Shown one piece after another: positions 17,748 to 25,422 of a DNA stretch of 64,000 bases. The notes beneath the pieces are model-generated. The model was given only the letters and a program-made list of their open reading frames with translations, was not told the origin of the DNA and did no database searches. The stretch spans positions 248,001-312,000 of the forward strand of contig NZ_ATHI01000026.1 in NCBI RefSeq assembly GCF_000422245.1. The letters are read 5' to 3'. The translations under genes were made by a program, and so were the position numbers. The DNA comes from Alkalidesulfovibrio alkalitolerans DSM 16529 (GTDB taxonomy: Bacteria; Desulfobacterota; Desulfovibrionia; Desulfovibrionales; Desulfovibrionaceae). Within the stretch, counting starts at the first letter, position 1, and every line of letters begins with the position of its first letter.

Positions 17748-18590
17748 TCAGGGTTGCTGAGCGACGTTTTCGAGCGGGATGATTCTCAGCCTTGCCTCGA
17801 TGTCTTCGGGGCATAGCGTGTAGAGCGCGTCGAGGAAATTGAGTTGCATGGAGCCAGGCCCCTGCGAGATGGCGGCGGCGAGCTCGCCGCACACGCCCAT
17901 GACGGCCATGGCGTGGCCCGCGGCCGCAAGTCCCGAGGTGTTGACGGCCGCAAACGCTCCGATCAGGGCCGACGCCGTGCAGCCCATGCCCGTGACCCTG
18001 GGCATGAGCGCGTCGCCGTTCTCGATGCGCAGGCCTCGCAGGCCGTCGGTGACGTAGTCCACCGCGCCCGAGACCACGACTACGCAGGCGAAGCGGCTGG
18101 CCAGCGCCGTGGCGGCGTTCAGGGCCGCCGCGCTTTCATGGGCGCTGTCCACGCCCTTGGTGCGGCCCTCGGCCACAAGGCCGCAGGTCGCCTGGGCTAG
18201 GGCCAGTATCTCGGACGCGTTGCCGCGCACGATGCCCGGCGCGACCTCAGTCAGAAGGGCCGCGCAGGTGTCGGTGCGAAGGCTCGTCGCGCCCGCGCCC
18301 ACGGGATCGAGGATCACGGGGACGCCGTGTTCCCTGGCCGCGAGGCCGGCCCGGCGCATGCCCTCGATCCAGCCAGGCGAGAGGGTACCGATGTTGATGA
18401 CCAGCGCCTTGACGATGGCCGCGAGCTCGTCCATCTCCTCCAGGGCATGGGCCATGACCGGCGAGGCGCCGATGGAGAGCAGCGCGTTGGCCGTGGTGTT
18501 CATGACCACGTAGTTGGTTATGTTGTGGACCAGGGGGGCGCTTTGGCGGATGCGCTCCACGTCCTTCCAGACTGTGCGTGCGTCGATCAT
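17748..18590 (-). CDS. thiM: Hydroxyethylthiazole kinase
   Basis: 280 residues of the ThiM (ribokinase-like) family, which phosphorylates the thiazole alcohol for thiamin salvage. Seen: PLVHNITNYVVMNTTANALL, GASPVMAHALEEM, ILDPVGAGAT, VRGNASEI, and the anion hole with catalytic Cys in TGMGCTASAL. Start at ATG 18590 behind AAAGGAGCCTTGC; the longer open frame upstream has no recognisable sequence. No thiE or thiD neighbour is present and I see no TPP riboswitch upstream. Confidence 0.95.
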   Translation of the reverse strand: MIDARTVWKDVERIRQSAPLVHNITNYVVMNTTANALLSIGASPVMAHALEEMDELAAIVKALVINIGTLSPGWIEGMRRAGLAAREHGVPVILDPVGAGATSLRTDTCAALLTEVAPGIVRGNASEILALAQATCGLVAEGRTKGVDSAHESAAALNAATALASRFACVVVVSGAVDYVTDGLRGLRIENGDALMPRVTGMGCTASALIGAFAAVNTSGLAAAGHAMAVMGVCGELAAAISQGPGSMQLNFLDALYTLCPEDIEARLRIIPLENVAQQP

Positions 18591-18972
18591 GCAAGGCTCC
18601 TTTGCGAGGCGGCGGGTCCGCCTGCGCGATGAGTAGCGCAATGCGAGGCCGCCCGGCAAGAAGCGCGGGGAAAAAATATCATGGCCCCGCCACGTGGTGG
18701 CGTGTACCGGAAGAGAGCGCCATCGCCTCGGACGGTCCGGAATTTGACTTTGCCACCTGGAAAAGGCAGATACGATGCAGTATCCAAGTCGAACCGTCAG
18801 GGCGTGGGTCTGGACGGAGCGATGTTCTTGACACCGGTTTAAACGGATGTTTAGGTGCTCCGCGTGGCGGCTTGGGCCGCTGCGGCAGCAAATGCACGTG
18901 TGGGAGGGGTTGTCGTGCAAGACGAGCCTTTTTGTGGCTCGGTGCCGCGTCAGGCAGCCATGGGGAACACGG
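18591..18972. other. Intergenic region between divergent thiM and mla operon
   Basis: 382 bases without a credible gene; the open frames here are extensions of the neighbours. It contains the thiM ribosome-binding site at one end and a candidate mla promoter (18828-18856). I looked for a TPP riboswitch (no CTGAGA or GGATAATGCC-type core on either strand) and saw none. Confidence 0.6.
18828..18856 (+). promoter_or_regulatory. Candidate sigma-70 promoter for the mla operon
   Basis: A perfect -35 TTGACA (18828-18833) is followed after 17 bases by TTAGGT (18851-18856) with TG one base upstream, an extended -10 arrangement. The -10 hexamer itself is poor. It would give a leader of about 110 bases before mlaE. 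The spacer holds the near-palindrome CCGGTTTAAACGG. Confidence 0.4.
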
Positions 18973-19764
18973 ATGATGGTCAGCGCGCCACTTGAGTGGC
19001 TGGGCCGAAGGGCCCTCTCTTTTCTGCTCGAATCCGGGCGCTACGCCTGCTTTTCCGCGCGCGCCGCGGCCCTTGCGTTACGGCCGCCGTTTCAGCCCGT
19101 CAGGGTGGTGGAGCAGGTTTATTTCATCGGTGTGCGCTCCATGTCCGTCATCCTGCTCATAGGTCTCTTCACGGGCATGGTCCTCGGCCTTCAAGGGTAT
19201 TACGCGCTGGTCAAGTTCGGCTCCGAAGGCATGCTTGGCGCGGCCGTGGCGTTGTCGCTGATTCGCGAGTTGGGTCCTGTGCTCACGGCCATCATGGTCA
19301 TCGGCCGCGCGGGTTCGGCCATGACCGCCGAGATCGGCGTGATGCGCATCTCCGAGCAGATTGACGCACTGGACACCATGGACATCAATCCCGTGCGCTA
19401 CCTGGTCAGTCCCAAGGTGGCCGGAGCAGTCATAAGCTTTCCCCTGCTCACGGCCTTCTTCGACGTCATGGGCATCATCGGCGGCTACCTCACGGGCGTG
19501 GTCATGCTCGGGGTGAACGCGGGCGTCTATTGGTACCGCATTGAGACGGCCGTGGAGATGGCCGACGTCACGGGCGGCTTCGTCAAGTCGCTGGTCTTCG
19601 CGCTCATCGTGGCCACCATGTGCTGCTACCAGGGCTATTACACCCACCTGCGCAGGCAGGGTTTCGGCGCGGTGGGCGTCTCACTCTCCACGACCACGGC
19701 CGTGGTCATTTCCTGCGTCATGGTGCTCATCAGCGATTACGTCATAACCTCTTTCTTCATGTAA
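18973..19764 (+). CDS. mlaE: Lipid-transport ABC permease MlaE
   Basis: 263 residues, normal for MlaE, with about five to six membrane helices. Seen: VYFIGVRSMSVILLIGLFTG and the conserved cytoplasmic block RELGPVLTAIMVIGRAGSA followed by EIGVMRISEQIDALDTM, diagnostic of the MlaE family. It is the inner-membrane core of the Mla complex, which moves phospholipids between the outer and inner membrane. The chosen start is the first of two tandem ATGs (18973, 18976) after GGGGAACACGG. First gene of mlaE-F-D-C-A; no STAS subunit (MlaB) is seen. Confidence 0.95.
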   Translation: MMVSAPLEWLGRRALSFLLESGRYACFSARAAALALRPPFQPVRVVEQVYFIGVRSMSVILLIGLFTGMVLGLQGYYALVKFGSEGMLGAAVALSLIRELGPVLTAIMVIGRAGSAMTAEIGVMRISEQIDALDTMDINPVRYLVSPKVAGAVISFPLLTAFFDVMGIIGGYLTGVVMLGVNAGVYWYRIETAVEMADVTGGFVKSLVFALIVATMCCYQGYYTHLRRQGFGAVGVSLSTTTAVVISCVMVLISDYVITSFFM

Positions 19765-19767
19765 GCC

Positions 19768-20967
19768 ATGGCCGAATCGCTCATTCAATTCAAGAACCTG
19801 CGCAAGCGCTTCGGCGACAACGTGGTGCTAGACGGCGTGGATCTCGAATTCTTTGAGGGCCAGGTCACGACCATCATCGGCAAGTCCGGCGCGGGCAAGA
19901 GCGTGATGATCAAGCACATCGTGGGTCTTCTGGCCCCCGATTCGGGCGAGATTTTGGTGCGCGGGCGCCCTCTTTCGACCATGGACCGCGAGGAGCGGCG
20001 GGCCTTCAAGAGCCGCGTGAGCTACATGTTCCAGAGCAACGCACTGTTCGACTCCATGAACGTCTTCGACAACGTGGCCCTGCCCCTTCGGGAGCGCCGC
20101 AAGACGCCCGAGGCCAAGATCCGAGAGAAGGTCATGGGGCTGCTCGACATCCTGGAGCTTCCGGCCGCAGCCGACCGCTATCCCTCGCAGCTTTCCGGCG
20201 GTATGCAAAAGCGTGTAGCCTTGGCCAGGGCCCTGGTCAGCGATCCCGAGATCGTGCTCTTCGACGAGCCCACCACAGGCCTCGACCCCCTGCGCAAGAA
20301 CTCGGTGCTGGCCATGGTCGGCCACTACCAGCGCCGTTTCGGATTCACGGCCATCATGGTCAGCCACGATGTGCCCGACGTCTTCTATATCTCGAACCGC
20401 ATCGCCATCCTGGACAAGGGCAAGATTCTCTTCCAGGGCAGTCCAGTGGAACTCGAACGCTCGGGCAACGAGGTGGCCGCGGAATTTTTGGCCAGCCTCG
20501 AGAACCTCGAGAACGACCTCGTGGGCCTTGTGGGTCCGCACGCCCTTTCCGTCGCGCTGGCGGAAGAGGGCGGGCAGAGCCGTCCGGCCGCGCTTTTGTC
20601 CCTGGCCGACGTGGCTGAATTGCGCTCAGGGATAGGCGACTTGGCAACGCACCGGGTGCTCGACGCCCTGGCCGGGCTGGCCCGGGCCAAGGGTGGGGAG
20701 GGCGCGCTGCTCGGCCGCACGGGGCCCGGAGAGATTTTGTGCGTTCTGCCGACGGGAGGCGATGCATCCCGCTTTCTCGACGCGGTGGGCGCGGCGCTGG
20801 GCAACGGCGAGGCTGTCTGCCGTTTCGGAGCCGAGGGCCTGTTTGCGAGTCCCGGCGTGCTCGGCGCGCCAGCGGACATATCCAAGGGATGCATTGAGGC
20901 CGCCGTCGCGGCGCGTGCCTCGGTTCATGAATTGGGCCGCATGCGATGCGGCGACGGGGAGTCATGA
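19768..20967 (+). CDS. mlaF: MlaF-type ABC ATPase fused to a degenerate GGDEF-like domain
   Basis: 399 residues; typical MlaF is about 260. Residues 1-245 are the ATPase: Walker A GKSGAGKS (38-45), Q-loop FQSNALFDSM, signature LSGGM (142-146), Walker B VLFDEP (163-168), H-loop His200. Residues ~247-392 read like a GGDEF domain in the right order: NDLVGLVGPHALSVALAEE in place of DxLTGLxNRRxLxxxL, a central THRVLDALAGLAR, then RTGPGEILCVLP where RxGGDEFxxLLP is expected. GPGEI (319-323) replaces GGDEF, so no cyclase activity is likely; it may bind nucleotide or a partner. It starts 3 bases after mlaE. Confidence 0.9.
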   Translation: MAESLIQFKNLRKRFGDNVVLDGVDLEFFEGQVTTIIGKSGAGKSVMIKHIVGLLAPDSGEILVRGRPLSTMDREERRAFKSRVSYMFQSNALFDSMNVFDNVALPLRERRKTPEAKIREKVMGLLDILELPAAADRYPSQLSGGMQKRVALARALVSDPEIVLFDEPTTGLDPLRKNSVLAMVGHYQRRFGFTAIMVSHDVPDVFYISNRIAILDKGKILFQGSPVELERSGNEVAAEFLASLENLENDLVGLVGPHALSVALAEEGGQSRPAALLSLADVAELRSGIGDLATHRVLDALAGLARAKGGEGALLGRTGPGEILCVLPTGGDASRFLDAVGAALGNGEAVCRFGAEGLFASPGVLGAPADISKGCIEAAVAARASVHELGRMRCGDGES

Positions 20968-21428
20968 GTATGAGCGGCAACAGGGTGAAACTGGAATTGG
21001 CGGTGGGCGTCTTTGTCTTCATCTGCCTTTTGAGCGTGGGTTATCTGACCATCAAGCTCGGCAAGATGGAATTGGTCGGCGGGGACAACTATCCCCTGGA
21101 GGCCAAGTTCACCTCGGTCACGGGCCTTCGCGCGGGCAGTTCGGTGGAAGTCGCGGGCGTGCCCATCGGGCGCGTGGGCTCCATCAGTCTCGACCCGCAG
21201 GACATGGCCGCCGTGGTCACCCTGCGCATCGCCAACAGCGTGCGCCTGTCGGATGATTCCATTGCCAGCATCAAAACTTCCGGCCTCATCGGCGACAAGT
21301 TCGTCGAGATTTCGCCGGGTGGTTCGGGCGACTTTCTGGCTGCGGGCGGACGAATCGTGGATACGCAATCCGCTGTGGACATCGAAGGGCTGATCAGTAA
21401 ATATGCGTTCGGTAACGTCGAAAAGTAG
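20964..21428 (+). CDS. mlaD: MCE-domain lipid-binding protein MlaD
   Basis: 154 residues: one N-terminal TM helix (~11-29), then a single MCE domain with LEAKFTSVTGLRAGSSVEVAG split by VPIGRVGSISLD, SIASIKTSGLIGDKFVEISPG, and a short C-terminal helix. MlaD hexamers form the periplasmic lipid channel above MlaFE. The chosen start overlaps the mlaF stop as ATGA; an alternative ATG follows at 20970. Its short C-terminal region after the MCE fold fits the E. coli type. Confidence 0.94.
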   Translation: MSMSGNRVKLELAVGVFVFICLLSVGYLTIKLGKMELVGGDNYPLEAKFTSVTGLRAGSSVEVAGVPIGRVGSISLDPQDMAAVVTLRIANSVRLSDDSIASIKTSGLIGDKFVEISPGGSGDFLAAGGRIVDTQSAVDIEGLISKYAFGNVEK

Positions 21429-21441
21429 CAGGGGGAGCATC

Positions 21442-22095
21442 ATGTCGGTACAGGTTTTCGTGTCCGCGCCCGGCGTGCGGACGTCGCGGCTTAGGGGGGT
21501 CTGGCGCCTCCTGGCCGCGTGCCTTGTGGCGGCCGTGTGCCTCACGCCCGCTCCGGCAATGGCGGAAAAGCCCATGGACGCCATGAAGGATTTCGTGGGC
21601 AAGGTGCTCGACGTGCTGCGCGATCCGGCCTTCAAGGACGGGGCCATGCGTCAGGAGCAGCGCAACAAGCTTTCCGCCCTGGCCGACGACATTTTCGATT
21701 GGGTGGAGCTTTCGCGGCGCACCCTGGCCCTGAACTGGAACCGGCTCGACAGCGACCAGCGCAGGGATTTCGTCGAACTGTACAAGCAGCTCCTGGAGCG
21801 GACCTACATGGACCGAATCCAAGACTACAAGGACGAGGAAGTGGTTTTCAGCGGACAATCCTCGCTCTCCGATACCCAGGTCGAGATACAGACCACGGTG
21901 CGCTCCCAAGGCAAAAACATCCCCATCAATTACAGGCTTATCAACCGCGCCGACAGTTGGCGGATCTACGACGTGCAGGTCGAGGGCGTGAGTTTGGTGC
22001 AGAATTATCGTACCCAGTTCAACAACATTCTGGCGAGCAAGTCCCCTGACGAAATGATCGAGGATCTGCGACGCAAGGTCGCGGAAGGAGCCTAG
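21442..22095 (+). CDS. mlaC: Periplasmic phospholipid carrier MlaC
   Basis: 217 residues. An N-terminal signal peptide (hydrophobic core ~23-36, cleavage after AMA near residue 41) leads to a mature MlaC/Tgt2-like domain with VLRDPAFKDG, DDIFDWVELSRRTLALNW, FVELYKQLLERTYMDRIQ and SWRIYDVQVEGVSLVQNYRTQF split over the C-terminal half. The protein ferries phospholipid across the periplasm between MlaA and MlaFEDB. Start at ATG 21442 behind GGGGGAGCATC, 13 bases after mlaD; an ATG further up would overlap mlaD. Confidence 0.94.
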   Translation: MSVQVFVSAPGVRTSRLRGVWRLLAACLVAAVCLTPAPAMAEKPMDAMKDFVGKVLDVLRDPAFKDGAMRQEQRNKLSALADDIFDWVELSRRTLALNWNRLDSDQRRDFVELYKQLLERTYMDRIQDYKDEEVVFSGQSSLSDTQVEIQTTVRSQGKNIPINYRLINRADSWRIYDVQVEGVSLVQNYRTQFNNILASKSPDEMIEDLRRKVAEGA

Positions 22096-22100
22096 ACGCC

Positions 22101-23180
22101 GTGGAAACCGGAGCCCGTCGCCCGCTGTCGCCGAGTCTGACCGTCCTCGCCGTCCTGGCCGTCCTGCTGACTCCGCTGGTCGCGGTCGCCGCGGTTGCCG
22201 GGCATGGTCCGGCAGGCCCGGCGCAGACGCAGGACTGGTCCTCGATCTGCTACTGGCACGAGCCCGGTGCGGTGGCTCCCGTCCTCCCGGCAGAACAGGC
22301 GGTCGCCCTCGAGACGGCGGCAATTCCCGCCCAGTCAGGCCAGAACCCGCGTGACGTGACCATCGTCAGCCGCAGCTACTTCGACACCTCGCTCCTGCTC
22401 GTGACTACGACCTCGGCAACCACCGGGGAGCAGAGCACGCGCGTCTTCTCCGACGCCGATCTCGACGCGGCCTACGTACCCGAGGACGACGACCTGGGAC
22501 ATCACGAGCCGCACGACGATCCCTGGGAAGGCTTCAACAGGGCCATGTTCCAGTTCAACGACACGCTTTACTTCTGGATATTCGATCCTGCGGCCACGGG
22601 CTATGCCATCCTGGTGCCCCAGCCCGCGCGTATCGGCATCGCCAACGCCTTCGAGAACATCAAGTTTCCCATCCGCTTCGTGAACAACCTCCTCCAGGGC
22701 AAGGTGGAGAACTCCTTCCGCGAACTGCTCAAATTTCTGGTGAACACCATCTTCGGCCTGGGCGGCATCGTGGAGAGCAGCCGCGACCACGCCTATCTCA
22801 ACCCGCCCAAACAGGATCTGGACAAGACTTTCCGCACCTGGGGCATCGAGAGCGGCAACTACGTGGTCTGGCCCATCTTCGGCCCCTATTCCGTGCGCCA
22901 TACCTTCGGCGACATCGGCGACACCTTCCTGTGGCCGCCGACCTACCTCAGGCCCTGGTACGTACCCACGCTCATCTGGATCGGCGAGAAGACGAACGCC
23001 CTGAGCCTGCGTCTGGGCGACTACGAGGCGATGAAGGAAGCCAGCCTCGATCCCTACGTGGCCTTGCGCGACCTCTACATGCAGTACAGGAATCGCCCTG
23101 ATTTCGATCCCTACTACGACGATCCGTCGAAGAAGCCCGACGAACCCGAATTCATGCCCCTGCGCGAGGGCGTCAAGTAG
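22101..23180 (+). CDS. mlaA: MlaA (VacJ)-family outer-membrane lipid-transport protein with N-terminal extension
   Basis: 359 residues; E. coli MlaA is about 250. The MlaA domain starts at DPWEGFNR (140-147) and runs through FNDTLYFWIFDP, RFVNNLLQGK, ELLKFLVNTIFGLGG, WPIFGPYSVR. Residues ~14-34 are a signal peptide without a lipobox, and residues 40-135 are an acidic, low-similarity extension with DDDLGHHEPHDDP just before the domain. The usual family member is a lipoprotein, so anchoring must differ here. Start at GTG 22101 behind GGAAGGAG. Last gene of the mla operon, 5 bases after mlaC. Confidence 0.93.
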   Translation: METGARRPLSPSLTVLAVLAVLLTPLVAVAAVAGHGPAGPAQTQDWSSICYWHEPGAVAPVLPAEQAVALETAAIPAQSGQNPRDVTIVSRSYFDTSLLLVTTTSATTGEQSTRVFSDADLDAAYVPEDDDLGHHEPHDDPWEGFNRAMFQFNDTLYFWIFDPAATGYAILVPQPARIGIANAFENIKFPIRFVNNLLQGKVENSFRELLKFLVNTIFGLGGIVESSRDHAYLNPPKQDLDKTFRTWGIESGNYVVWPIFGPYSVRHTFGDIGDTFLWPPTYLRPWYVPTLIWIGEKTNALSLRLGDYEAMKEASLDPYVALRDLYMQYRNRPDFDPYYDDPSKKPDEPEFMPLREGVK

Positions 23181-23188
23181 GCGTTCGC

Positions 23189-24517
23189 ATGGGCTCATTG
23201 GACGCGGTCGAGATCATCGCCGCCAAACGCGACGGCCTCCCCCTCACCGGGGAGGCCTTGTCGTTTCTGGTGGACGCCTTCACGCACGGGCAGGTGCCCG
23301 ACTACCAGATGAGCGCCTTTCTGATGGCCGTGTGTCTGCGCGGCATGTCGGTCGAAGAGACAGCCGCCCTGACCGGAGCCATGCTGCGCTCGGGCCGCAC
23401 CCTCGCCTTTCCCGGCCTGCCCCGCGTGGGCGACAAGCACTCCACCGGCGGCGTGGGCGACGCAACCTCGTTTCTCGTCGGTCCCGTGTGCGCGGCGCTG
23501 GGCGTGGCCGTGCCCATGATCGCGGGCCGGGGGCTCGGCCACACCGGCGGCACCGTGGACAAGCTCGAATCCATTCCGGGCCTGCGCACAGACCTCTCGC
23601 CCTCCGAGATGGAGGCCCAGGTGCGCGCGGTGGGCCTTTGCATGGCCGGGCAAAGCGCGGAGATCGCCCCGGCGGACCGTCGCCTCTACGCCTTGCGCGA
23701 CGTGACCTGCACAGTGGAGAGCGTGCCGCTGATCGCGGCCTCGATCATGTCCAAGAAACTCGCCGAGGGGCTCGACGCCCTGGTCATGGACGTGAAGTGC
23801 GGCCGGGGGGCCTTCATGAAGGACGAGGCAGGGGCGCGCGAGCTTGCGCGGACCATCGTGGAGATCGGCGCGGCGCACGGCGTGCGGGTCACGGCGCTGC
23901 TCACGGCCATGGACCAGCCGCTTGGCCGCGCAGCCGGAAACGCCCTGGAGATCGCCGAGGCGGCCGCGCTCTTGTGCGGCGAGGAGCCGCCCGGCACGGC
24001 TGAACTCCTGTCCTTGTCGCTGGAGCTTTCCGCTCACCTGGTTTTTCTGAGCGGCGCGGCGCTCAGCGTGGACGAGGCCAGGGGGCTCGCCCGGCGGGCC
24101 TTGGCCTCGGGCCGGGCCTTCGAGGTCTTCTCGCGCATGGTCGCGGCCCAGGGCGGCGACGCCTCGGTGCTCGAACGGCCCGAGCGCCTGCCGCAGGCCT
24201 TGGTCCGGCGCGTCGTGGCCGCGCGCGAGACGGGCTTCGTCACGCGGCTCGACGCGCTTGGGCTCGGCAAGGCCTGCGTGCGCCTGGGCGCGGGACGTCT
24301 GAGGCTCGACGACCGTATCGACCCGGCCGCCGGGATGATCTTTCTGGCCCGGGAAGGGGACGCCGTAAAGGCCGGGGAGCCGGTTCTGGAACTGCACGCC
24401 GCGAGCGAATCCCTGATCGACGCGGTGCTGCCCCTGGTGGACGAGGCCGTGGCCGTAGGCCCTCAAGCGCCCCCAATCGGCCTTCTCATGCGCGGGGTGC
24501 TTTCCGCAGTCTGTTGA
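23189..24517 (+). CDS. Thymidine/pyrimidine-nucleoside phosphorylase
   Basis: 442 residues, normal for the family, which splits (deoxy)pyrimidine nucleosides with phosphate for salvage. Seen: phosphate loop DKHSTGGVGD (82-91), MIAGRGLGHTGGT, DKLESIPG, IMSKKLAEG, DVKCGRGAFM, and the C-terminal lipoyl-like domain (LGAGRLRLDDRIDPAAG). deoA and pdp cannot be told apart by eye. The last residues (SAVC) and the TGA stop fall inside repeat copy C, so the repeat has supplied the gene's end. It starts 8 bases after mlaA and faces the cytidine deaminase gene. Confidence 0.95.
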   Translation: MGSLDAVEIIAAKRDGLPLTGEALSFLVDAFTHGQVPDYQMSAFLMAVCLRGMSVEETAALTGAMLRSGRTLAFPGLPRVGDKHSTGGVGDATSFLVGPVCAALGVAVPMIAGRGLGHTGGTVDKLESIPGLRTDLSPSEMEAQVRAVGLCMAGQSAEIAPADRRLYALRDVTCTVESVPLIAASIMSKKLAEGLDALVMDVKCGRGAFMKDEAGARELARTIVEIGAAHGVRVTALLTAMDQPLGRAAGNALEIAEAAALLCGEEPPGTAELLSLSLELSAHLVFLSGAALSVDEARGLARRALASGRAFEVFSRMVAAQGGDASVLERPERLPQALVRRVVAARETGFVTRLDALGLGKACVRLGAGRLRLDDRIDPAAGMIFLAREGDAVKAGEPVLELHAASESLIDAVLPLVDEAVAVGPQAPPIGLLMRGVLSAVC

Positions 24518-24631
24518 AAAAACGCCATCTGCTGCGTTGCGGCGAACAATCCAGTCCCTCGCGTATTTCTCGATACGCGTCGGGCCTGGATTGTCCTTGC
24601 GCCTTGCATCCGACGTTTTTTGAACAGCCTG
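24507..24631 (+). repeat. Long palindromic intergenic repeat, copy C
   Basis: It starts CAGTCTGTTGAAAAAACGCC and ends CGTTTTTTGAACAGCCTG. The inner arms differ from copies D and E (GAACAATCCAGTCCC paired with GGGCCTGGATTGTC), so both arms have changed together and pairing is kept. Its first 11 bases encode the end of the phosphorylase and its stop codon. Confidence 0.9.
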
Positions 24632-24738
24632 CGGGGTGCTCAGATTTTCAGCGATCCAAGTCGAATTCAAGAGGATGCAGGTGCGGAGCCCGGCACTTAC
24701 GCACCAACGCCGCAGCCGGTGATTCAGGATGCTATCGG

Positions 24739-25194
24739 CTAAATATTGAAGCCGAGCGGGAGCAATTCGCGGGTCGTGCGCGGGGCGCTGAAGGAGTTCG
24801 TGACCACCCAGGCCTCGGGCGCGAGTTCGGCCAGCCACTGGCGGCAGGCCCCGCAAGGCGCTGCCGCGCCCTCGGGCAATCTCCCGTCCGCGTCTGGCGC
24901 GGCGTCGAGGCAGAACACGGCCACCCCGGCGATTCCGCCGACCTTATCGCACGCGCCTTCGCTCACGGCCAGGGCCAGGGCCATGCGCTCGGCGCACAGC
25001 GTGAGGCCGTAGCTGGCGTTCTCCACGTTGCAGCCGCGAAATATCCGGCCGTCCGCCGCGAGCACGGCCGCGCCCACGCGGAACTTGGAATAGGGCGCAT
25101 AGGCCTTTGCAGCCGCCTCTTTCGCGGCGCGCAAAAGCTCCTGCTGCTCCGGGTCGAAGGCGGCCCCTGACGCGGGTTGTCCGAAATCCGTCAC
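24739..25194 (-). CDS. cdd: Cytidine deaminase
   Basis: 151 residues. Zinc and catalytic residues: Cys67-Ala-Glu69 in LTLCAERMA and Cys114/Cys117 in PCGACRQW; substrate contacts in NVENASYG (56-63). It converts (deoxy)cytidine to (deoxy)uridine and pairs with the phosphorylase facing it for pyrimidine salvage. Start at GTG 25194 behind AAGGAGCGCGAC; the longer frame runs back into repeat D and is not credible. This is the homotetrameric short type. Confidence 0.95.
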   Translation of the reverse strand: MTDFGQPASGAAFDPEQQELLRAAKEAAAKAYAPYSKFRVGAAVLAADGRIFRGCNVENASYGLTLCAERMALALAVSEGACDKVGGIAGVAVFCLDAAPDADGRLPEGAAAPCGACRQWLAELAPEAWVVTNSFSAPRTTRELLPLGFNI

Positions 25195-25224
25195 GTCGCG
25201 CTCCTTGCCTTTCCGTGGTCCTTT

Positions 25225-25253
25225 TGTATAGCTGCTTTCCAGGCTGTTGAAAA
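25225..25253 (-). promoter_or_regulatory. Candidate cdd promoter using a -35 in repeat D
   Basis: On the minus strand TTTTCA (25248-25253) and TATACA (25225-25230) are 17 bases apart, about 30 bases before the cdd GTG. The -35 hexamer lies in the terminal arm of repeat copy D; the -10 is outside it. Confidence 0.35.
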
Positions 25254-25363
25254 AGCCCCATCTGCCGCGTTGCCGCAAAAAGTTCAAACCCTCGCGTATT
25301 GGATATACGCGTCGGTCTTGAACTTTTTGTGCGCCTTGCACCTGTGGCTTTTTGAACAGCCTG
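25240..25363 (+). repeat. Long palindromic intergenic repeat, copy D (best copy)
   Basis: 124 bases, used here as the reference. Ends CAGGCTGTTGAAAAAGCC / GGCTTTTTGAACAGCCTG are complementary with one mismatch; inner arms AAAAAGTTCAAACC / GGTCTTGAACTTTTT and a central hairpin CGCGTAT-TGGA-TATACGCG pair too. The whole unit could fold into one long hairpin. It lies between the divergent cdd and trmFO genes. Confidence 0.92.
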
Positions 25364-25422
25364 AAGAAATAATTTTTGTCAACAATGTCTTTCCCTTATT
25401 CGCGAAACACCGGAGGTTCTCC

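Noticed and set aside
18591-18972. TPP riboswitch upstream of thiM
   Set aside because: No CTGAGA or other TPP-box core is visible on the minus strand between thiM and the mla operon.
23195-24856. A 553-codon open frame on the minus strand
   Set aside because: Antisense to the nucleoside phosphorylase; the translation is the Arg/Gly/His-rich mirror of that gene and carries no motif.
25177-25422. An 82-residue N-terminal extension of TrmFO
   Set aside because: It translates repeat copy D; the TTG at 25423 has a good ribosome-binding site and the TrmFO domain begins right there.
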